Part shown: in pieces, positions 32,392 through 37,372 of the stretch
Numbering within the stretch: the first letter of the stretch is position 1
How the letters are laid out: every line of letters starts with the position of its first letter
DNA from: Minisyncoccota bacterium
GTDB lineage: Bacteria > Patescibacteriota > Minisyncoccia > Phycocordibacterales > Zambryskibacteraceae
Assembly (NCBI GenBank): GCA_020059045.1
Contig: JAGVCW010000017.1
Span: 1 to 37,372 of the forward strand
Direction of reading: 5' to 3'
Length of the DNA stretch: 37,372 nucleotides
Program-made: the position numbers and the translations under genes
The notes under the pieces: generated by a model
Seen by the model: the letters and a program-made list of their open reading frames with translations, nothing else
What the model was told of the DNA's origin: nothing
Database searches by the model: none

Positions 32392-33321
32392 CTATCTTAG
32401 ATCACTATAATCATCTGGCAGATGCTTAATGTGTTCATTGTAGCCTTCAGGGTTAATATCTCGATGGGTTTCAGATATAAGATCAAGTAGTCCTTGGCCC
32501 ATATCTATTGAAATATTCGATACTAACTTTTGTGCTACGCCAGGCTGGAAACTATATCCAGTAATATGATAATGCTCACGATTATCCAGATTTAGAAAAT
32601 CAATTTTAATATCAGAGTTAAGTATTTCTTTGATCATAACAAGAAGATCTCGTGACTTCATGGTCTGATGGCCAGTAATAAGAATGTGCTTGTTTGCAAA
32701 TTGTGATTCAAGAATTTGAACACTTAGTTTTGCTGCATCTTTTATGTGTATATATTCTCTAACCTCTTCACCACTTCCTGGATAAGAAATCTTCTTATCT
32801 TTCAAGGCTTCGTGAATATATTTATTTACACTACTTAGATGAGTCGAGCGTGCAGGACCATAGAGTGAACCGTAACGGAGGATTGTAAATGGTAAGCCAA
32901 ATCGACGTTGATACGCTTCAGTAAACTTCTCACTTGCTAGCTTGCTTTCACTATAAAAAGCACCGAAGCGACTATATACATAGACAGAACTTGCGTATAC
33001 AAAGCGTTTAACTTTCGCCTTGCGAGCAGCTTCTAAAACATATGTGTTACCTAAAATGTTTACTTTAGTAACGTTTATTGGATCATCTTTAGCAAGATTT
33101 ATGTCTGCAACTGCCGCAAAGTTATATACTACATCACAACCTTTGACCGCGGCTTCCACTGCTGCTTGATCAGTGATATCGCCAATGATTTCCTTTTGGC
33201 TTGGCTTCAAATACTTTGATTTATACAAATCAAAAATAATAACCTTGTGGCCTGCATGGCTAAGTGCATCCGCAACATAACTTCCAAGATAACCTGAACC
33301 ACCAAAGACGATAATTTTCAT
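32392..33321 (-). CDS. NAD-dependent sugar epimerase/dehydratase (extended SDR)
   Basis: 309 residues. Rossmann motif GGSGYLGS at 8-15 and Asp-type NAD-binding strand (IIFDLYKSK). Also DVVYNFAAVADI, then VYASSVYVYSRFGAFYSESKLASEKF with the catalytic Ser and YxxxK-type residues (YSESK), and LRYGSLYGPAR for substrate binding. It is typical of UDP-sugar epimerases or dehydratases. The exact sugar cannot be told. It is 8 bp upstream of the pgl-like gene and downstream of the KdsB-like gene. Confidence 0.92.
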   Translation of the reverse strand: MKIIVFGGSGYLGSYVADALSHAGHKVIIFDLYKSKYLKPSQKEIIGDITDQAAVEAAVKGCDVVYNFAAVADINLAKDDPINVTKVNILGNTYVLEAARKAKVKRFVYASSVYVYSRFGAFYSESKLASEKFTEAYQRRFGLPFTILRYGSLYGPARSTHLSSVNKYIHEALKDKKISYPGSGEEVREYIHIKDAAKLSVQILESQFANKHILITGHQTMKSRDLLVMIKEILNSDIKIDFLNLDNREHYHITGYSFQPGVAQKLVSNISIDMGQGLLDLISETHRDINPEGYNEHIKHLPDDYSDLR

Positions 33322-33339
33322 TCAGTTTATTTATAAGAT

Positions 33340-34089
33340 TTAAGCGTATGTTTTATATAATGGGTCGTGCTTCATGAGTTCTACTACTCTAACAAGATCT
33401 TCCTTTGTGTCCACATTAAATGTTTGTTGTGTAGTTTCTACAACCTTTACCTTACGCCCATGTTCCAAAAAACGCAAAAGGTCTACCGACTCAATAGTTT
33501 CAAGAGGGCTCATCCCCCACTCTGTAAAGTCTTTTAAGCTTTGCTTACGAAGCGGGTATACACACACCATTTTGTAGTAATCAATGGGTTCTTTGGACTT
33601 AGCTTTTGATGGGATTGTCTCCCTTGAGTAAAAAAGTGCGTCACCCTTAAGATCTCTCACCACCTTAACACGATTGCGATCCTCTACTTCAGATTGATCT
33701 ATAATTTTAGCTACAAGGGTCCCACATGCGTATGACTCATCCTCCTGCATTGGTTTAGTAATTGCTTCTATCATCTCTGGGTAGATCATTGGTTCATCAC
33801 CTTGAACATTGACAACAATGTCTGCATTAATAGTTTCATTTGCTTCAGCAAGACGATCCATTGCCATAACATGATCGGGCCTAGTCATTATTGCCTTACC
33901 ACCCAACTTTTCTATGACATCAAAAATCTCTTTGTCAGGTGTAGCAACCCAAACCTCATCCAAAATTTTACACATTTTTGTACGTAGCCAAACATGTTCG
34001 ATCATAGGCCTGCCTAAAATATCAAAAAGAGGTTTACCGGCAAACCTTGATGACCCCATTCGAGCTGGAATAATGGCTACAGTTTTCAT
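33340..34089 (-). CDS. kdsB: CMP-KDO synthetase-like cytidylyltransferase
   Basis: 249 residues, the usual KdsB length. Motifs: AIIPARMGSSRFAGKPLFDILGRPMIEHVWLRT (about 5-37), VWVATPDKEIFDVIEKLGGKAIMT and IVVNVQGDEPMIYPEMIEAI, all conserved in KdsB. The usual HxSGTDR segment reads HVMAMDRLAE, so the substrate may be a KDO-like or other acidic sugar. It would activate the sugar as a CMP derivative for surface glycans. Its ATG overlaps the stop of GIY-YIG cassette 3 (ATGA, 34086-34089), and its original upstream partner was probably the SDR gene. Confidence 0.85.
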   Translation of the reverse strand: MKTVAIIPARMGSSRFAGKPLFDILGRPMIEHVWLRTKMCKILDEVWVATPDKEIFDVIEKLGGKAIMTRPDHVMAMDRLAEANETINADIVVNVQGDEPMIYPEMIEAITKPMQEDESYACGTLVAKIIDQSEVEDRNRVKVVRDLKGDALFYSRETIPSKAKSKEPIDYYKMVCVYPLRKQSLKDFTEWGMSPLETIESVDLLRFLEHGRKVKVVETTQQTFNVDTKEDLVRVVELMKHDPLYKTYA

Positions 34090-34346
34090 CCCGTACGAGA
34101 TAGGAAACGCTTTAGACGTGACTTAATGTAACGTTTGCCTTTCCCTGTTTTAAGATATAGTTCACGAGCTTTTGCATCTCCCTCATCTTGACATGCTTCG
34201 TAATAAATACGATCGTAAGGACCTCGACCCCTAGTATACCCCGATAAATTCTCACTGTGTTGTCTAAAGCGTTTTCGTAGATCAGATGTATACCCAGTAT
34301 ATAATCTATTCGATTTTCTACTTTGTAAAACGTAAGTGTAATACAT
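34086..34346 (-). CDS. Small GIY-YIG endonuclease
   Basis: 86 residues from the ATG at 34346. A longer frame from 34385 would read through the inverted-repeat arm, which relatives do not have. Motifs: MYYTYVLQSRKSNRLYTGYTSDLRKRFRQHSEN, GRGPYDRIYYEACQDEGDAKARELYLKTGKGKRYIKSRLKRFLSRTG. It is close in sequence to the 15392 nuclease, ending FLSRTG against FLSLTG where the arm is translated. Single nuclease domain. It sits inside the sugar operon in the same direction, so it is probably read from the operon promoter. Confidence 0.92.
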   Translation of the reverse strand: MYYTYVLQSRKSNRLYTGYTSDLRKRFRQHSENLSGYTRGRGPYDRIYYEACQDEGDAKARELYLKTGKGKRYIKSRLKRFLSRTG

Positions 34347-34367
34347 TATAGCATAATCTCGTACGGG
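34090..34367 (-). mobile_element. GIY-YIG cassette 3 bounded by 12-bp inverted repeats
   Basis: 278 bp, one base longer than cassette 1. CCCGTACGAGAT (34090-34101) and its exact complement ATCTCGTACGGG (34356-34367). Compared with cassette 1, TA has become AC in one arm and the matching change is present in the other arm. It lies exactly between the SDR stop codon (34369, one base away) and the KdsB-like start codon (34089, directly touching). Confidence 0.78.
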
Positions 34368-34368
34368 A

Positions 34369-35121
34369 CTAGAATTGTCCGCCATTTACGTCAACAGTCG
34401 CACCTACCATATAGTTTGAAGCATCTGAACATAAAAATAGAATAACTTCAGCTTGTTGCTCTGGCTTTGCAATGTAGCCAAGAGGAATCTTTTCATTCAA
34501 TTGCTTTTCAATATCATCGTTAATGAGTGACCGGAGCATTGGTGTCATAGTTTGAGATGGGGCGACAACGTTTACATTAATACCAAATCTGGCAACCTCT
34601 GCTCCCAACTGTCGAGTGAAACCGATAATGCCAGATTTAGCATAAGCATAATGTAGCCCTGATGTCATACCGCGGAAACGGCCAGCGATAGAAGAAATAT
34701 TAACAACTTTGCCATACTTTCTTTTTTTCATTTCTGCTATTGCATACTTACAACAAAGAAATGTTGCTAGTCCATTGTTACGATTGATCATTTCCCAATC
34801 CTTTAAACTAATCTCATCAATTTTGCCTCCCGCACTTACTCCAGCGCTGTTTATCAAAATATCTACTTGCCCAAATTTCTTTATTGTTTCTTCAACCATT
34901 TTCTTGACTTCTTCTTCCTCCCCCAGATCGACTTGAATAGACAAAACCCGGGCCCCAGATGGATCAATATCTGCCGCAACTCTATCCACTTTTTCGTCAC
35001 GACCAGCTATCACAACCGATGCCCCCCGTTTAAAAAGTAGTTCAGCACAAGCTTTACCAATGCCCGATCCTCCTCCAGTCACTATGGCTACTTTGCCAGA
35101 AAATGTTTGTGGTTGTTCCAT
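34369..35121 (-). CDS. Short-chain dehydrogenase/reductase, FabG-like
   Basis: 250 residues, a classical SDR. TGGGSGIGKA (about 16-25), DILINSAGVSAGG with the NAG-type motif, catalytic Ser in VNISSIAGRF, and YAYAKSGIIGFTR with the YxxxK pair. NAD(P)-dependent oxidation or reduction of a hydroxyl group; in this operon the substrate is likely a sugar or polyol. It lies one base after the dehydrogenase start region (35123), so the two are closely coupled, and one base before cassette 3. Confidence 0.92.
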   Translation of the reverse strand: MEQPQTFSGKVAIVTGGGSGIGKACAELLFKRGASVVIAGRDEKVDRVAADIDPSGARVLSIQVDLGEEEEVKKMVEETIKKFGQVDILINSAGVSAGGKIDEISLKDWEMINRNNGLATFLCCKYAIAEMKKRKYGKVVNISSIAGRFRGMTSGLHYAYAKSGIIGFTRQLGAEVARFGINVNVVAPSQTMTPMLRSLINDDIEKQLNEKIPLGYIAKPEQQAEVILFLCSDASNYMVGATVDVNGGQF

Positions 35122-35122
35122 A

Positions 35123-36160
35123 TTATTCCTGTTCAGGTATCAAAATAACTTTAAGGCCTTGGCGATTAAAACCAAGTTCGAATCCTTCACGCCATTTTTC
35201 AAGTGGTAATACATTAGAAATCATTTTTTTTACATTGATCTTTCCATCCGCAATGAGACTAATGCACTCTTTCCACATTTGGTGAGTGTGGCTGAAACTT
35301 CCTTGTAGCCGAACGTTCTTTCTTACCAAAGTATCAAGGCTAGTATTTGTAGTTTTCATAAACCAGCCAACTTTGGTAATTTGGCCACCTGGACGGACCA
35401 TCTCTAATGCCTGGTCTATAGTTTTTGCTGAACCTCCCACAGTGTCTACAACTAGTGGAGCGCCGTTTTGGTTTGTTAAATCTAGAATTTCTTTCACAGG
35501 GTCCTTCTCTGCGTCAATCAAGTAGTCTGCTCCCAATTCTTTGCCAATTTTCATTCGAGCCTCGTCTATCGGCAATCCAACCAGTGCCACCTTTGCACCT
35601 CTTAGTTTTGCCATCTGTAGACAAAGAAGACCAATCGCTCCCACTCCAATAATCACAGTTAATTCACCTTCTTTGGGATCACTATTTACAAGCATTGTGT
35701 TGTAGCTGACACAAGTGGGCTCAATCATTGCACCTTCTTCGAAGCTAACATTGTCTGGAAGGATGTGTATATACTTGAGTGGCACACTCATAAAGGGTGC
35801 GAATGCTCCATTCATGCCCCCACTGATATTTTTCCTTTTTTTACAGAGATTGTAGTTACCCGCGTCACAAACCTGACATTCACCACAAACAAAATCAACA
35901 GTTTCTGCAGTAACTCGATCACCAACCTTAAAGCGGGTTTCACTTGCTGGTAATTCAATAATAGTTCCTGAATACTCGTGGCCTGGTATAAAGGGAACTT
36001 TTTTTGCATCAAGCTCCTCACGAAAATGTTCAAGATCACGTCCACAGATACCAACGGCTTCAACACGTAAAATTGCATGCGTGTCATCAAGCCTCGGTCT
36101 TGGAACTTCTTGGAACTCCAAAGTTTCAGGCTTTGTATCGTATCGGACTAGAGCTTTCAT
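35123..36160 (-). CDS. Zinc-dependent medium-chain alcohol/polyol dehydrogenase
   Basis: 345 residues. Catalytic-zinc motif GICGRDLEHF (about 37-46), GHEYSGTI (about 60-67), and the structural-zinc loop CGECQVCDAGNYNLCKKR with four Cys (about 91-108). The Rossmann part has VIIGVGAIGLLCLQMAKLRGAKVALVG. The family includes sorbitol and threonine dehydrogenases. Next to a sugar phosphate isomerase and an SDR, oxidation of a sugar alcohol or sugar is most likely. The start codon touches the ORF-less inverted-repeat element (36161). Confidence 0.93.
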   Translation of the reverse strand: MKALVRYDTKPETLEFQEVPRPRLDDTHAILRVEAVGICGRDLEHFREELDAKKVPFIPGHEYSGTIIELPASETRFKVGDRVTAETVDFVCGECQVCDAGNYNLCKKRKNISGGMNGAFAPFMSVPLKYIHILPDNVSFEEGAMIEPTCVSYNTMLVNSDPKEGELTVIIGVGAIGLLCLQMAKLRGAKVALVGLPIDEARMKIGKELGADYLIDAEKDPVKEILDLTNQNGAPLVVDTVGGSAKTIDQALEMVRPGGQITKVGWFMKTTNTSLDTLVRKNVRLQGSFSHTHQMWKECISLIADGKINVKKMISNVLPLEKWREGFELGFNRQGLKVILIPEQE

Positions 36161-36278
36161 TCCGTTAGAGATAAGGAATCTTTAGATTCCTGTTTTTGAT
36201 TAACTGATAAATCTTTACTTAGATCGGATAATAAAAATGCACATTTCATTATTTTACACCACAACCATCTCTAACGGA
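36161..36278 (-). mobile_element. ORF-less 118-bp relative of the GIY-YIG cassettes (MITE-like)
   Basis: TCCGTTAGAGAT (36161-36172) and its exact complement (36267-36278), differing by one outer base from the arms of cassette 1. The first 20 bases also match the inner part of cassette 1 (GAGATAAGGAATC). The 94-bp interior has a hairpin AGGAATC/GATTCCT (about 36174-36191) but no gene. It lies two bases after the stop of the 36281 gene and directly against the start of the 36160 gene: the same position as cassette 3. It is likely a deletion form of such a cassette. Confidence 0.7.
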
Positions 36279-36280
36279 AC

Positions 36281-37276
36281 TCATAATGTTTTTAAGTAAT
36301 TTATGCTAGTTTCTAACTCTGTGATTTCTGAAATGACAATCTCTTCAGCGGCCGCCCCAGCTTCCCATTTCGTATTCCAGGAGTCGTCCTTTGTTTTTAT
36401 TATTTGATTTTGGAGTAGTTCCGAAAATGCTTTTGATTCAGTGTTGAGACGAGGAAGAATCTCATCCCAGAAATCTGGTTCGAGCCAAGCTATATTTCGT
36501 GCTTCTTGTGCCCCAAGTTCGACTGCCATTTTAGCATTGGCAGAGTTTTTAGCAAGAAAAGATAGAATTTCTTTAAAATTTACACTACCTTCTCCAATTG
36601 GACAACGCACCAGCTTGAAACCGTTGTCACTTTCAAATATTTTATAATCCTTAAGATGTATATTGAGAATATAAGGAGCAACCTTGCTTGCAAAAGAAAC
36701 TGGCTCTTCGCAAACAGAGAAAGCATTTCCTATATCAAAATTAACTCCGACAACATCACTTCCCACGACTTCAATAATTTGAACCAGATCACTAGAGTCA
36801 ACGTCTTGATGATTCTCTATTGCTATTTTTATTCCTTCACTTCGCAATACTCCCGCCAAATCTTTGAGTACAGAAATACAATTATTGATATGCTCAGCCC
36901 ATGATATGCCAAGTTTTTTTCGTGCACAACCCAAAATGTCACTAGTTTTTATTCGAATTATGGGTGAGCCGAACTGCTTTGCAATTGGGATTAGAGTTCT
37001 AATTTGTTCTACATCAAGAGCAGCTTCTGCGTCTATAAGAAAAAACATACTTCGCTCAGAAAGTAGTTCCTTGAGTTTTTTAAGTCGCTCTGGGTTTAAA
37101 TCAGGAACAAAACGCATTATTGGAGCTTCTATTCCACCGAATCCATGTCTATAAGAAAAGTCAACAAACTCTTCAATCGTCCAAGGATTTGGATTTTTTC
37201 TTTCTGTATTCTTCCCAGTTGAGCCCATTGAATACCCAAAAGCAGATGTACTTAGTGCAATATTTTTTATATCCAT
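36281..37276 (-). CDS. Sugar phosphate isomerase/epimerase (TIM barrel, AP endonuclease 2 family)
   Basis: 331 residues. It has the xylose-isomerase-like TIM barrel pattern: IALSTSAFGYSMGS at the first strand, FGGIEAPIM (strand 2, with Glu), SPIIRIKTSD, IKIAIENHQDVDSS (about 150-163, metal-binding Glu), VGVNFDIGNAF (Asp) and ILNIHLKDYK (His), ending KMAVELGAQE (Glu). These are the usual metal ligands. The product is probably the substrate of the following dehydrogenase. It is the first gene of the sugar operon within the window. Confidence 0.88.
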   Translation of the reverse strand: MDIKNIALSTSAFGYSMGSTGKNTERKNPNPWTIEEFVDFSYRHGFGGIEAPIMRFVPDLNPERLKKLKELLSERSMFFLIDAEAALDVEQIRTLIPIAKQFGSPIIRIKTSDILGCARKKLGISWAEHINNCISVLKDLAGVLRSEGIKIAIENHQDVDSSDLVQIIEVVGSDVVGVNFDIGNAFSVCEEPVSFASKVAPYILNIHLKDYKIFESDNGFKLVRCPIGEGSVNFKEILSFLAKNSANAKMAVELGAQEARNIAWLEPDFWDEILPRLNTESKAFSELLQNQIIKTKDDSWNTKWEAGAAAEEIVISEITELETSINYLKTL

Positions 37277-37372
37277 CCCGTTAGAAGCAGGCCCCGATAG
37301 AAATTTTACATTCGAGTGAATGCTTACTTCTATCTTTTCTGCTGTTTAAGTTTGTCATTTGATAATACTTAA
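37277..37372. repeat. Probable end of another family A element at the window edge
   Basis: CCCGTTAGA begins directly at the start codon of the 37276 gene, the same contact as seen at 34089 and 36160, but the match ends after nine bases (then AGCAGG). Inside, GATAGAA (37306-37312) and TTCTATC (37331-37337) are inverted copies. The other arm, if any, lies beyond the window. Confidence 0.4.

Noticed and set aside
1-37372. CRISPR arrays, tRNA or rRNA genes
   Set aside because: No regularly spaced repeats and no cloverleaf or rRNA segments were found by reading. A tRNA scan could still find an unusual one.

Overview
The window looks like a chromosomal segment of a Patescibacteria (Candidate Phyla Radiation) bacterium, probably of the Parcubacteria type. 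This is inferred from gene style, not from a marker-gene tree. The signs are AT-rich DNA, short forms of housekeeping proteins (Obg without a C-terminal extension, SecA with a lineage-type insertion), many GIY-YIG and four-helix-bundle singletons, Thr/Ser-rich surface proteins and many orphan small genes. No rRNA, tRNA or CRISPR array was seen.

Layout. Positions 1-3911 (minus strand) hold a tightly coupled surface-protein operon: a DUF916-like membrane protein, a WxL-like secreted protein, a fibronectin-type-III protein and the start of a large fibre-like adhesin. Positions 4014-6794 hold a membrane-anchored HTH protein, a divergent small MerR-like protein across a very AT-rich spacer, and two orphan genes. 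Positions 6831-12291 hold gatB, obg, a MYG1-family hydrolase and a GH15 glucoamylase. Positions 12310-14960 hold a diversity-generating retroelement (DGR): reverse transcriptase, Avd on the opposite strand, template repeat (TR), variable repeat (VR) and a GC-rich target gene with its own promoter and a structured leader. The TR and VR differ at 10 of 120 positions, every one an adenine in the TR. Positions 15011-18627 continue the alpha-glucan group (DUF5752-like protein, GH57, GT4 glycosyltransferase), interrupted by a GIY-YIG cassette and a four-helix-bundle cassette. Positions 18712-22921 hold DedA, CapA and SecA. Positions 23007-24740 hold a 26-residue basic peptide, a second GIY-YIG cassette, two small paralogues with identical promoter segments, and a possible small RNA or leader. 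Positions 24906-37276 hold surface-polysaccharide genes: O-antigen ligase/polymerase with TPRs, flippase, capsule-type transferase, and a sugar operon (isomerase, dehydrogenase, SDR, KdsB-like cytidylyltransferase, epimerase, 6-phosphogluconolactonase-like protein).

Two systems stand out. The first is the DGR, which would diversify a C-type-lectin-like C-terminus; its avd start lies next to a C10 tract that could switch or break the frame. The second is a family of about 278-bp GIY-YIG cassettes bounded by short inverted repeats, fitted between stop and start codons inside operons. The two arms match within each element but differ between elements. There is also an ORF-less 118-bp relative and a partial copy at the window edge. 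Several orphan genes (5843, 14822, 24060, 24510, 27206 and 31578 starts) share a plan of own sigma70-like promoter and strong ribosome-binding site, mostly with a hairpin terminator.
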